Positions 9,060 through 18,144 of a stretch of DNA of 64,000 nt are shown one piece after another (the first letter of the stretch is position 1; each line of letters begins with the position of its first letter). Location: NCBI GenBank assembly GCA_041398905.1, contig JAWKTV010000003.1, positions 310,001 to 374,000 on the forward strand, written 5' to 3'. The notes under the pieces are model-generated. The model did not search any database. It worked only from the letters and a program-made list of their open reading frames with translations, and was not told the origin of the DNA. A program made the position numbers and the translations under genes. Source of the stretch: JAWKTV01 sp041398905. GTDB lineage: Bacteria > Planctomycetota > Planctomycetia > Planctomycetales > Planctomycetaceae.

Positions 9060-12000
9060 GTGAAAGATTCTGAACCTGAAGTAACGTCAACGCCGGGCGA
9101 GGCTGCGGCGGGGCAGGCACCGACAGGGAATGTCGGCCACGAGTCGCAGTCGGTGGCGACAAGTTCCGCCAGCCTGGAGGGTCTGCCGGAAGCGTTTGAG
9201 TGGACTCCTGAGCTGGTCGAGGAAGAGGCCATTCGCGGAGACATCATGCTTCGCGGCGCGGTGATCCTGCTGGCGATTCTGTTTGGCTGGACGCACATCA
9301 CCAGCTCTGAAACGCTCGTCAGCATTCGCAGCGGAGCGGCGATTCTCGAAAACGGCGGGCTGCCGCCGCGAACGGACACGCTGTCCTACACCGCGGCCGA
9401 TCGCGCGTGGGTCAACCTGGACTGGCTGGGGGATCTGTTGCTGGCGGGGCTGCATGCGGTCGGCACATCGGCCAGCTTGTCGGTCTTCACGGCGGCGATC
9501 TGCGGGTTGACGTTCTGGCTCATCGGGCGGATCAGCGTGACGAACTTGCCCACCTGGTGGGGCAGCATCTGCGCGGCCGTCGCGGCGGTGGCGACGTTTC
9601 CGTTGATGACCGCCGGACCGACTGTCATCACGCTGTTGGGGCTGGCGCTCACGCTTTGGCAGTTACAGCGGTGGCAGGAGAGACCGGCGGACTACAAGCC
9701 GTGGGGGATCACCGCGACGTTGTGGGCTTGGTGCCAGCTCGACCCGCGCGCTTACTTGGGGCTGACGCTCGTGCTGCTGTTCGCGCTGGGACGCTGGTTC
9801 ACTCCCCGCCGAACGGAAGCGGCCGGACAGATCGGGCTGCCCGCGCTCGCCGCGGTGGCCGCCGCCCTTGTGCATCCGTTCCATATCCATGTGCTGTTGT
9901 CCCCGTACAAACTCCTCACGCAGTACGCCCCGTTGATGCGGACGTACGGCGGGGAGAATGCGGCGGAGTATCCCTACCTGTGGCAGCCGGTGAAGGACGC
10001 GCTCTCGCAGTCGCCGGTCAGTTGGCACCTGATCGCCGCGATCGTGCTCGCGGTGCTCGGACTGCTCGCTTTGGCGCTCAACCGTCAGCGGATCGACTGG
10101 AGCTGGTTACTTCCCTTCGTGGGGCTCAATCTGTTCGGTCTGTTCTCAGGCATTGACCTCGCGGCAGTGGCGATCGTCAGCGCGGTGGTGGCGACGCTGA
10201 ATGCGCAGGAATGGTACGGCGCGAGCTGTCGGCAGGAATACACGCTGGACAAGCAGGAGCTGTTGTTCAGCCGTGCTGGCCGCGCGGTCACCGTCCTCTG
10301 CCTGTTCGCAACCGCGTACTGGTCGTTGAGCGGCCACATGACCGGAGCCGCTGGACGACGTGTCGGCTTCGGCTTCAGCAGTCGCCTGCAGACCCGCATC
10401 AACGGTTACCAGTCGCTGCTCGGAACGGTCGGCACCGACGAGTTCGACGACCACCCGTATCACGTCACTCCGCAGCAGGGGGACGTTCTCGTCTGGTTGG
10501 GACGCCGCAGCTTCACCGACAGTCGACTCACGCTGTTCGCCGAAGGCGAGACGAACCTGCTGGAACGGCAGCGTGAGCTGAGCGGCGACATGCTCAGCCC
10601 CGGGCAGGCGCTGACCACCACCACCGCCATCGCCGAATGGGCCAACAAGTGGCGGAGCGGGCTGGATGCGTACGACATCACACACGCCGTCGTCCCGCTG
10701 GAGTCACCCGACGGATATCAATTGTGGGTCAACATGGCGACGCAGGGGACGCAGCTCGATGACGGCTCGGTCGCCCGTTTCTGGATGCAGGATGGCGTCG
10801 GCGGGCCGGCGGCGGTGTTGTATCGGCTCGGGAACACGAAAGGGCGAGACAACCAGGCTCTTGATGAGTTCCTCACCAGCCGTGCTTCACAGTCAACGCT
10901 GATCGCGCAGACATTTCGCGCGCGGCCCGACGGAGAACCGGTGCGACGCGGGCTGTTCCCCCGCAACCCGACCTTCTACGAAACATCGCTGCTACTGCCG
11001 GAGCCGACGATCTCGAACGATTCACTCACTGCCCGGCACTATTCGACGCGGCTCAGTCTGCAGCAGCGGTCCGTGCCGGAGACCATTGCGTTCGCACATC
11101 AAATCATCCGGCATGCCCGTCGAGGGCTGGCCGAAGACCCCAACAGCTTCGAGACCTACCTGTTGCTGGGGGACGGGTACATGCGGCTGTGGGGCGCGGA
11201 GTCAACGCTGGTCGGAAATCCGCTCGCTCATCAGGTGGTCGAACGTCGGTTCCATCAGGCGATTTTCGCGTGGCACCACGCCAGCATGTGCCGTCCCTCC
11301 GACCCGCAGCCTCACGGGGCGCTGGCGGAACTTTACTCCATTCACGGGGACGACGATCTGGCTCTCAGGCACCTTGATCGACTGTATGAGTTGACCGGCT
11401 ATTACACGCCCAGCCAGCGCGGCGTCGGCGTTACGGAGCAGTCGTTTAGTCAGGCCCATCAGAACGGCAAGCGATTGCGGGAGGCGTTGAGCGAGCAAGT
11501 GAATGCGGCACGTGACGCCGCGGATCGTGCGCAGCTCGGCGGTCTGGAGTCGGCGATTCGCGTGGCGTTGACGAATCGGATTCCGGGCTTCGCCCTCGAA
11601 TTGCTCGAACGCGACCTGACGTTGACCGCGCAGAGCCTGGACCTGACCGAACAGCATGTCCGCTTGCTGTTGCTCGTTGGCCGAACGGAGGAAGCCTACG
11701 AACAGGCCGAGCGACAGGTCGCCGCCCTGGAGCGGGCTGGCGTGCCGCCGCCGCCACAGTTGCAATCGGCCCGCTTGCTCGCCGCGCGGGCGAACATCGC
11801 GGCGGACCAGTATGAGCGAGCCACGCGCCTGCTCGAACAGTATTGCGATGAGCAGTTGAAGACGGTTTATGACCGCATGTTGCCGATGATGCCCTGCCTG
11901 GCGCCGCCGGGAGAGAGTGGTGACCCGTGGGCCGTGTACCAGATTGTCACCGCCGCTGAAGGGTTGGGACGCTGGCTGCCGGAATGGGAAGCCGCACGGC

Positions 12001-12326
12001 TGCAGATCGCGCTCAACGAACTGGAGGAGGACCGTAACCTCGCGGCTGAATCGATGCTGGAGTCGATCATCGTCGCGAATCCGCAGACGCTGCTGCGTCC
12101 GCAGGTGGGCGTGTACCTGATGCTGCTGACCGGTCAGGATCTCACAGCGGAGAGCTCAGCGGGGTCGCCACCAGCGGGTGAGCCCGCCGTCAGGGATGAA
12201 GATGCGGTACCAGCAAACGATGGCTCAGCATCCGGGCGACCCGTTGCGAACCAGCCAGCGGCGACGATTGAGGCAGTGGCGGAAGACCGGCCACCATCGC
12301 CCGCGCTGCCGCGTCACGCGCAATAA
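9060..12326 (+). CDS. Large polytopic membrane protein with TPR-like C-terminus
   Basis: About 1,088 residues from the GTG at 9060; a TTG at 9018 in the same frame is the other possible start. An acidic Ser/Thr-rich N-terminus is followed by roughly nine to eleven hydrophobic helices (about residues 65-435) resembling the architecture of dolichyl-phosphate-mannose-type glycosyltransferases or other integral membrane enzymes, then a soluble domain, and from about residue 690 helical repeats with TPR character (FETYLLLGDGYMRLWG, PHGALAELYSIHGDDDLALRHL, LLLLVGRTEEAYEQAERQ). The last 60 residues are Pro/Ala/Ser-rich. No catalytic motif is certain. Large polytopic-TPR proteins are frequent in planctomycetes and mostly uncharacterised. 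Confidence 0.7.
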   Translation: MKDSEPEVTSTPGEAAAGQAPTGNVGHESQSVATSSASLEGLPEAFEWTPELVEEEAIRGDIMLRGAVILLAILFGWTHITSSETLVSIRSGAAILENGGLPPRTDTLSYTAADRAWVNLDWLGDLLLAGLHAVGTSASLSVFTAAICGLTFWLIGRISVTNLPTWWGSICAAVAAVATFPLMTAGPTVITLLGLALTLWQLQRWQERPADYKPWGITATLWAWCQLDPRAYLGLTLVLLFALGRWFTPRRTEAAGQIGLPALAAVAAALVHPFHIHVLLSPYKLLTQYAPLMRTYGGENAAEYPYLWQPVKDALSQSPVSWHLIAAIVLAVLGLLALALNRQRIDWSWLLPFVGLNLFGLFSGIDLAAVAIVSAVVATLNAQEWYGASCRQEYTLDKQELLFSRAGRAVTVLCLFATAYWSLSGHMTGAAGRRVGFGFSSRLQTRINGYQSLLGTVGTDEFDDHPYHVTPQQGDVLVWLGRRSFTDSRLTLFAEGETNLLERQRELSGDMLSPGQALTTTTAIAEWANKWRSGLDAYDITHAVVPLESPDGYQLWVNMATQGTQLDDGSVARFWMQDGVGGPAAVLYRLGNTKGRDNQALDEFLTSRASQSTLIAQTFRARPDGEPVRRGLFPRNPTFYETSLLLPEPTISNDSLTARHYSTRLSLQQRSVPETIAFAHQIIRHARRGLAEDPNSFETYLLLGDGYMRLWGAESTLVGNPLAHQVVERRFHQAIFAWHHASMCRPSDPQPHGALAELYSIHGDDDLALRHLDRLYELTGYYTPSQRGVGVTEQSFSQAHQNGKRLREALSEQVNAARDAADRAQLGGLESAIRVALTNRIPGFALELLERDLTLTAQSLDLTEQHVRLLLLVGRTEEAYEQAERQVAALERAGVPPPPQLQSARLLAARANIAADQYERATRLLEQYCDEQLKTVYDRMLPMMPCLAPPGESGDPWAVYQIVTAAEGLGRWLPEWEAARLQIALNELEEDRNLAAESMLESIIVANPQTLLRPQVGVYLMLLTGQDLTAESSAGSPPAGEPAVRDEDAVPANDGSASGRPVANQPAATIEAVAEDRPPSPALPRHAQ

Positions 12327-12346
12327 TGTGGTGTCATCGGGCCAGT

Positions 12347-12369
12347 GCGGCATGGGCTCGCCATGCCGC
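12347..12369. terminator. Perfect hairpin between convergent genes
   Basis: A perfect inverted repeat with 9-base arms (GCGGCATGG / CCATGCCGC) and a 5-base loop, 21 bases after the stop of the plus-strand membrane gene and 36 bases before the stop of the minus-strand FHA-EAL gene. The position between two converging genes makes a bidirectional terminator likely; there is no U-run, so it would be an unusual intrinsic terminator. Confidence 0.5.
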
Positions 12370-12404
12370 GTCCTGCGCAGCAGCACTGCTTGCCGCAGCC
12401 GGGA

Positions 12405-13574
12405 TCAGACCTTGGTGGCGAGCAGGTTGTTCGACACTTCGGCAAACGGGGCGGGCCGGCCGTAGAGGTAGCCTTGGGCGAACTCGAATCCGAGATTGCG
12501 GCACGTCTCGGCCTCGGCGGCGGTCTCAACCCCCTCGGCCAGCGTTTTCGCATTGAAGTCGCTGGCGATCTCCACCAGCATCTTCACCATGCGATGCTGG
12601 TGTTCGGGCGCCGAATCGATCCCGCGAATCAGACCGATGTCGAACTTCAAGAAGTCGGGCGGACATTGAATCAGTTCCAGCAGCCGCGCCCGACCCGCTC
12701 CGAAGTCGTCGTACGCGATTTGCACACCCAGGTCCTTCAGCCGGGCGATGAACTCTCGCATCAGTCCGATGTCATGGATCGAACCTTCATGGATCTCGAG
12801 CATCATCCGTGCGTCCGGGTAGCGACTTCGGAGCGTCGCCATTTGCGGCAACACCTGCTCTTCCAGTGACTCGTTGGGATGCGTGTTAAAGAAGATGGTC
12901 CGAGTCGCGGCGATCGGACTCGCGATCTCCATCGCCCGCTGCCGACACAGGCCGCTCAGCTCCAGCTCGCGCCCCAACAGCCCGGCGATCTCGAACATCG
13001 CACCTGGGTTCTGCAGGCCGTCCAGTGTGCTGCGGGCCAGTGCCTCGTAGCCGATGACGCTCAGGTCATCGAAGCGGAGGATCGGCTGCATGAACGGGGT
13101 CAGAGCCGGACCGCGGAGCAACTCGTCGAACTGGCTGAACATCCAGTCCCGCTCGAGCGGCTGGATCACCTCGTTGGTCTTCTTCAGTGTCTCGATCAGC
13201 TTGGGTGACGAGTCAACAGTCGCCTCGTAGCCAACGCGAAACTCCACGTCGGCGATCTCGATGTGGTCACCTTCATTCAGTTTGCGGGTGCCTACCAGGC
13301 GATCACGATTGACATACGTACCGTTTGTGCTGCCCAGGTCTCGGATGAACAGGTGCTGGGCCACCAGCAGCAACTCGGCATGCCGTCCCGAGACGCGAGG
13401 CGAGGGGATCGTCAGATTGAGATTCGTCCGCCGACCGACGGTGAAAGACTCGCTGTCGATGCCGACGCGGATCACCGGTTCAGAACGGCAGACGCGTCCG
13501 GAGATATACCATCCAGACCGCCGGAGTTCTCCGTGGCGATATTGGGTCGGTCGTGATTCGGAGGAAGTGATCAT
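12405..13574 (-). CDS. FHA-EAL domain protein, likely c-di-GMP phosphodiesterase
   Basis: 389 residues from the ATG at 13574; the frame is open further upstream but that part lacks similarity. Residues about 25-115 form an FHA domain (VGRRTNLNL, RVSGRHAELL, LGSTNGTYVNRDRL), which binds phosphothreonine peptides. Residues about 150-389 form an EAL domain with every catalytic element visible: YEALAR, FFNTHPNES, MLEIHEG, YDDFGAG, FLKFD and LAEGVET. It is therefore predicted to hydrolyse c-di-GMP in the cytosol, with the FHA part placing it under Ser/Thr-kinase control. It is divergent from the DUF1501 gene. No GGDEF domain is present. Confidence 0.9.
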   Translation of the reverse strand: MITSSESRPTQYRHGELRRSGWYISGRVCRSEPVIRVGIDSESFTVGRRTNLNLTIPSPRVSGRHAELLLVAQHLFIRDLGSTNGTYVNRDRLVGTRKLNEGDHIEIADVEFRVGYEATVDSSPKLIETLKKTNEVIQPLERDWMFSQFDELLRGPALTPFMQPILRFDDLSVIGYEALARSTLDGLQNPGAMFEIAGLLGRELELSGLCRQRAMEIASPIAATRTIFFNTHPNESLEEQVLPQMATLRSRYPDARMMLEIHEGSIHDIGLMREFIARLKDLGVQIAYDDFGAGRARLLELIQCPPDFLKFDIGLIRGIDSAPEHQHRMVKMLVEIASDFNAKTLAEGVETAAEAETCRNLGFEFAQGYLYGRPAPFAEVSNNLLATKV

Positions 13575-13820
13575 GGGGATGATGTGCTGGTCGTGACTTG
13601 AAGGGGGCCCGCCACGAACCCTGAAAACTATGTCCGAATCGGCGACGAACTCGCCGATGCAAACCGGCAACGGTCTCTTTGAGCACATCCAGGTTCCGGT
13701 TGCGACGGTTACAGCGTCTCCGGAACCACGACACCTCGCCACGTGTCGACCTGTCTGCTACTTTGCTGCGGGGTCGACTCATCACCTGAACCATCGAATC
13801 GCCCGGTAGGCGTCGTGTCC

Positions 13821-15245
13821 ATGAACTTCGCAATCCGCCGTCGCGACGCGCTGTTTGGGCTGGGAGCCACGGTCGGGAGCGTGGCACTGTCCGCGCTTTT
13901 GGCGGACGAAGCCGTCGCCGACGGGAGTGCGCCCGCCGCGTCAGCAGAGGGGCCGCTCAAAGCCCGGCCGGGGCACGTGGCGGCGCAGGCGAAGTCATGC
14001 ATCTTCCTGATGATGGAGGGCGGACCATCGCATATCGACACCTTCGACCCCAAACCCGCGCTGAGTCGGCTGCACCTGCGGGAGTTCACCCGCTCGGGTG
14101 AGATGAAGTCGGCGATGGAGAGCGGCAAGCGGTACTACGTGGAAAGCCCGTTTCAGTTTCGCAAAGCCGGAGAAAGCGGGGCCGACATCGCCACCAACTG
14201 GGAGCAGCTTGCCGGCTGTGTTGACGACATCTGCTTCTATCGTGGCTGTCAGGTCGACTCGGTCAATCATCCCACCGCGATGTACCAGATGAACACCGGT
14301 AATCGCTTCGGCGGCGATCCGGCCATCGGTTCGTGGGTCACGTATGGGCTGGGCTCACTCAATCAGAATGTGCCCGGCTTCGTCGTACTGCCCGAGGTGT
14401 CGCAGCCACAAGGCGGGGCGGCCAACTGGAGCAACGGCTTCCTGCCCGCGCATTTCCAGGGAACGCCGCTGCGGCCAACGGGATCGCCGATCCTCGACCT
14501 CGCTCCGATCGACGGGATTACCCGCGATCATCAGCGGGCGAACCTCGACCTGTTGAGTCAGTTCAACCGTCAGCATGCCATCGATCACCCGGCGCAAGAC
14601 GAGCTGGCGGCCCGGATGGAAGCGTATGAACTCGCCTTTCGTATGCAGACGGAGGTTCCCGACTTGATTGATCTGGGCCGGGAAACCGAGTCGACGCTGG
14701 CCGCCTACGGCGTGGGACGACAGCCGACGGACGCTTTTGGCCGCCGCTGTCTGCTCGCGCGCCGGCTGGTCGAGCAGGGTGTCCGCTTCGTGCAACTGTA
14801 CGCTGGGACATGGGACTCGCACGACTACATCGCCCGGGCGCATGGAAACCTGGTGCAGCAGGTCGACCGTCCGATTGCCGCGCTGCTCAACGACCTCAAG
14901 CAGCGGGGACTTTTGGAGTCGACGTTGTTGGTCTGGTGCGGAGAGTTCGGACGATCGCCTGACAACGGAGTTCGCGGCGGTACGGCCTACGGCCGCGATC
15001 ACAACCCGAAGGCGATGACGATCTGGCTGGCTGGCGGTGGTGTGCGGGCTGGCGAGACCGTCGGAGCGACCGACGAAACCGGCGCGGAAGCGATCGAGTG
15101 CGTCCATCACGTCCGTGACCTGCACGTCACGTTGCTGCGACTGCTGGGGCTGGACGACAACAAGCTGACGTACTTCCACGGCGGGCGATTCAAGCAGCTC
15201 AGCCAGTTTGGGGGTGAAGTGATTGGCGAGTTGCTGTCGACTTGA
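13821..15245 (+). CDS. DUF1501 family protein with Tat signal
   Basis: 474 residues from the ATG at 13821, which places a twin-arginine leader (IRRRDALFGLGA) at the N-terminus; the longer frame from 13743 has no sensible leader. DUF1501 features include MMEGGPSHIDTFDPKP, WDSHDYI and EFGRSPDNGVRGG, typical of this alkaline-phosphatase/sulfatase-like superfamily that is greatly expanded in planctomycetes. DUF1501 genes normally lie directly after a DUF1549/DUF1553 cytochrome gene; here that partner is absent, so this copy is solitary. Predicted periplasmic; substrate unknown. Confidence 0.9.
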   Translation: MNFAIRRRDALFGLGATVGSVALSALLADEAVADGSAPAASAEGPLKARPGHVAAQAKSCIFLMMEGGPSHIDTFDPKPALSRLHLREFTRSGEMKSAMESGKRYYVESPFQFRKAGESGADIATNWEQLAGCVDDICFYRGCQVDSVNHPTAMYQMNTGNRFGGDPAIGSWVTYGLGSLNQNVPGFVVLPEVSQPQGGAANWSNGFLPAHFQGTPLRPTGSPILDLAPIDGITRDHQRANLDLLSQFNRQHAIDHPAQDELAARMEAYELAFRMQTEVPDLIDLGRETESTLAAYGVGRQPTDAFGRRCLLARRLVEQGVRFVQLYAGTWDSHDYIARAHGNLVQQVDRPIAALLNDLKQRGLLESTLLVWCGEFGRSPDNGVRGGTAYGRDHNPKAMTIWLAGGGVRAGETVGATDETGAEAIECVHHVRDLHVTLLRLLGLDDNKLTYFHGGRFKQLSQFGGEVIGELLST

Positions 15246-15430
15246 CCGGCAGTGCTGGCTTCAAGGGAGCGCGGTCGTCCGGAACTTCCGCCGCGCCATC
15301 GGCTGCAAAGGAGTTTGCAGCCCGAACTCGCCAAGAGAGGCATTGGCCGGCGACTCGCATGCGCCGTAGAATCTACTGTCGGCGGGAATGCTCCGCCGTT
15401 GCAGAAGTGGCGTTAACGGCGGGGGCAAAC

Positions 15431-15916
15431 ATGAGCTTCGACCAGCGACTCGAACGGGCGATTCAACGGGGCAAGACCTCTCGCGAGGCGCGGGATCGCG
15501 AACTGGCCGAGAGGCGGCTCTCATCGGAAGAATTGAAGACCCGCTATGCGGCCGGGCGCATCGAGTTGTCCGATCGGATCGAGAGTTGCCTGAAGCAACT
15601 CGGCGATCACTTCCCGGGCTTTCGCTTCGAGTCGATTCTTGGCGATGAAGGCTGGGGCGCCCGCGTGATGCGCGACGATCTTCAGTTCCAGCAGGGCCGC
15701 GGGGCGAGCAACTCCTACAGCCGCCTGGAATTGGTGATTCGCCCGCTGGGGCAGCAGCCGATCATCGAGCTGGTCGCCAAGGGAACGATCCGCAACCGTG
15801 AAGTGATTCAGCGTAGGCACTATCAGCAGCTTGAGCAGCTTGATCTCGAATCCTTCTCCGAGCTGATTGATCTGTGGGTGCTCGAGTATGCGGAGCAATA
15901 CGCCTCCCAGCAGTAG
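15431..15916 (+). CDS. Conserved small hypothetical protein
   Basis: 161 residues from the ATG at 15431. A strongly charged helical N-terminus (RLERAIQRGKTSREARDREL) is followed by an alpha/beta domain ending in a helix rich in E, L and Y. No signal peptide or membrane helix, so probably cytosolic. I do not recognise a named family. The frame is open upstream to 15242, but the upstream part looks like translated non-coding sequence. Confidence 0.7.
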   Translation: MSFDQRLERAIQRGKTSREARDRELAERRLSSEELKTRYAAGRIELSDRIESCLKQLGDHFPGFRFESILGDEGWGARVMRDDLQFQQGRGASNSYSRLELVIRPLGQQPIIELVAKGTIRNREVIQRRHYQQLEQLDLESFSELIDLWVLEYAEQYASQQ

Positions 15917-16028
15917 CGGGGCAGCAGGCCTGCGGGCGGTGTCCCGGCAACGGTGACCTGTGACCGCAGCGTGGAAGCGTGGCGTCGCGCGGTGTTGCAG
16001 CGCTCCGGGCCGAGGTGACGGGATCGGC

Positions 16029-16385
16029 TCACGAGACTTCGCGAGCCAGACGGGCGAGCACCTCGCGCACGTTGCGGTCGAGCTGTCCGCGCGTGAGGAC
16101 GAGTTCGCAGCCCGCGCTGGTTGCGGCCTCCAGGAGCTGCGCGTGGACGTGTGGACCATACGCGACAACGCAGAGCTGCGCCCGGTCCGGCAACTGGCGA
16201 AACAACTCCGCGAGTTCAAGCCCCCCTGTCTCCAGGTCGATGAGCAGGCCGGTGACCACTTCACGCGTTGTGGCAGCGATCGCCTGCGCAACTGTCAATG
16301 CCGTCTGGATCGGGAGGCCGGCATCATCGGCCGCGGTGCCAACACGACTGGCCAGCAGCAGGTCACTCGTCAGGTGGACAATCAC
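16029..16385 (-). CDS. Degenerate response-regulator receiver-like protein
   Basis: 118 residues starting with GTG at 16385, which overlaps the TGA of mtnA upstream (16382-16384). The pattern of five alternating strands and helices, with VTGLLIDLETGG at about residue 45-56, resembles a CheY-like receiver with a candidate phospho-acceptor Asp. The paired acidic residues expected at the first strand are missing (HLTSDLL) and the conserved Lys is replaced (LVLTRGQ). I infer a pseudo-receiver. Coupling to mtnA suggests co-expression, but no functional link is evident. Confidence 0.6.
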   Translation of the reverse strand: MIVHLTSDLLLASRVGTAADDAGLPIQTALTVAQAIAATTREVVTGLLIDLETGGLELAELFRQLPDRAQLCVVAYGPHVHAQLLEAATSAGCELVLTRGQLDRNVREVLARLAREVS

Positions 16386-17458
16386 CGGGCACCTCCAATC
16401 ATTGCGCGGACGTTGTCCGCCGTGACGGGTGCGATGACACCACGTTCCGTAATGATCCCGGTGATCAGTTCGGCGGGAGTGACATCGAACGCCGGGTTGT
16501 AGACGTCGATGCCTGCGGGAGCGGTCTGGCGGCCAAAGCCGTGGGTAATCTCGGAAGAGTCACGTTCCTCGATCGGAATCTCGGCCCCGCTGGCGAGCGC
16601 GAGGTCGAACGTGCTGGACGGGGCGGCGATGTAGAAGGGAATGCCGTGTGCCTTCGCGAGCAGCGCGACTGAGTACGTCCCGATCTTGTTGGCTGCATCG
16701 CCGTTACCTGCGATGCGGTCAGCTCCAGTGACGACGAGCTGCACGCGCCCCTCCCGCATGACGATCGCGGCCATCGAATCACAAATGAGCGTCACGGGAA
16801 TGCTCCGCTGTGCGAGTTCCCAGGCGGTCAGTCGAGCACCCTGCAGCAGGGGACGTGTTTCATCGGCATAGGCGCGCACCCGCTTTCCGGCGGCCGCGGC
16901 GGCGAAGATGACTGACAGTGCCGTGCCATCTCCGGCAGTCGCCAGTCCGCCCGCGTTGCAGTGGGTGAGGATGCCAGCCCCGTCAGGCACGAGCGCCGCT
17001 CCGTGCCGACCGATGGCGGCACACATCTCCCGGTCCTCCCGGGTAATGGCGTGTGCCTCTGCGAGCAATCGGGCAAGTCGGTCGGACGAGTTGGTGTCGG
17101 CGGGCAACTCGGCCGCCACTCGCCGCATTCGGTCTAAAGCCCAGAACAGGTTGACTGCCGTGGGGCGACTGGAGGCAAGGTAATCACAAACGTCCGTCAG
17201 TCGGGCTGCGAAGTCGGCGGATGGAACATGTTCCATCCCGTGCAGACCAACCACGACTCCGTAGGCGGCGGCGCAGCCGATCGCGGGCGCGCCGCGGACC
17301 GACAGCCGCTTGATCGCATTCCAGACATCGTCGACGGAACGGCACTCGATTTCGCGCACCTCGGTGGGCAGCAGCGTCTGGTCGAGCAGCCACAGGCAAC
17401 CGTCAATCCCGCCGTCCCAACGGAGTGTCGAGGGGGACTGTTCAGGTGAACTCCGCAT
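16382..17458 (-). CDS. mtnA: S-methyl-5-thioribose-1-phosphate isomerase
   Basis: 358 residues from the ATG at 17458. Methionine salvage: isomerises 5-methylthioribose-1-phosphate to the ribulose form in the cytosol. Family signatures: RGAPAIGCAAAYGV near residue 55, THCNAGGLAT with the catalytic Cys near 160, and TGADRIAGNGDAANKIGTY with the catalytic Asp near 240, then FYIAAPSSTFD. Length is normal. The frame is open 48 residues further upstream but this adds an Arg-rich stretch unlike the family. It heads a two-gene unit with the pseudo-receiver. Confidence 0.95.
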   Translation of the reverse strand: MRSSPEQSPSTLRWDGGIDGCLWLLDQTLLPTEVREIECRSVDDVWNAIKRLSVRGAPAIGCAAAYGVVVGLHGMEHVPSADFAARLTDVCDYLASSRPTAVNLFWALDRMRRVAAELPADTNSSDRLARLLAEAHAITREDREMCAAIGRHGAALVPDGAGILTHCNAGGLATAGDGTALSVIFAAAAAGKRVRAYADETRPLLQGARLTAWELAQRSIPVTLICDSMAAIVMREGRVQLVVTGADRIAGNGDAANKIGTYSVALLAKAHGIPFYIAAPSSTFDLALASGAEIPIEERDSSEITHGFGRQTAPAGIDVYNPAFDVTPAELITGIITERGVIAPVTADNVRAMIGGAR

Positions 17459-17622
17459 GATTTGGTGTCTCCGACTGGTGCGAAACGCGAGATATAGACG
17501 CGGGGGCCAAGTTCTCGATTTCTGTTTGCGGTCACTGTAGACCGGTGGTATAAACCTCGCTTCATCATTGGCCCGCACTACCCGGACCATATCGATTCCC
17601 ATCTCTCCCGTGGAGCCTCTCC

Positions 17623-17796
17623 GTGTTCGAACGACAAGTCGAGTTGTCTATCGGTGATGTTCTTCAGGTCGGCGGATTGCAGTTGACGATTCTGGATATC
17701 GAGGGGGACGAGATTCACGTCCAGCTGGATGATGAACAACAGTGGGACGATGGTGACGCTGCCGCACGTGAAATGATCCTCTCGCTGCCTCGCTAA
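17623..17796 (+). CDS. 57-residue conserved-looking microprotein
   Basis: A GTG-initiated frame preceded by GTGGAG about nine bases upstream, a good ribosome site. The product starts VFERQVELSIGDVLQVGG and continues as an alternating beta pattern (LTILDIEGDEIHVQL), then an acidic stretch and a short helix. It reads like a compact SH3-like or FHA-associated beta fold, but that is inference. It is divergent from mtnA and upstream of the FHA histidine kinase. No family recognised. Confidence 0.55.
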   Translation: MFERQVELSIGDVLQVGGLQLTILDIEGDEIHVQLDDEQQWDDGDAAAREMILSLPR

Positions 17797-18144
17797 GGCG
17801 GCTTCGCGATTCTCTGAGGCGCTGCAGCGGTCGTCGGGCGACTGGTTCGCTGAACGTGTTCTGCCGGCGGTCCGTCAGACGGATTGTGCGGCGGTGACCA
17901 CCGGTCGGACAGACGGTGGAACATCAAGCGTGCAACCGATCTGCGTCAATGCTGTTCGCCGTCCGTTCCCACTGCGGACTTGGCTTGGCGGTGATGGCCG
18001 AACGATGCCAGGAAGCGGTTCGATTGCCGAACTGTTGATTGGCCGATTCCCGTTTTCAGCTCACACCTGCAAGAATGAGAGGGGGCGGGAAAGCTGTCAG
18101 CCTCCGTTCGATCGAGTTCACTTCTACGCGGGGGGGATCCTGGA
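17797..18144. other. Intergenic region before FHA kinase
   Basis: About 350 bases. It probably carries the promoter of the histidine-kinase gene. The open frames inside are not coding by composition. No confident promoter box, repeat or RNA seen. Confidence 0.4.
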
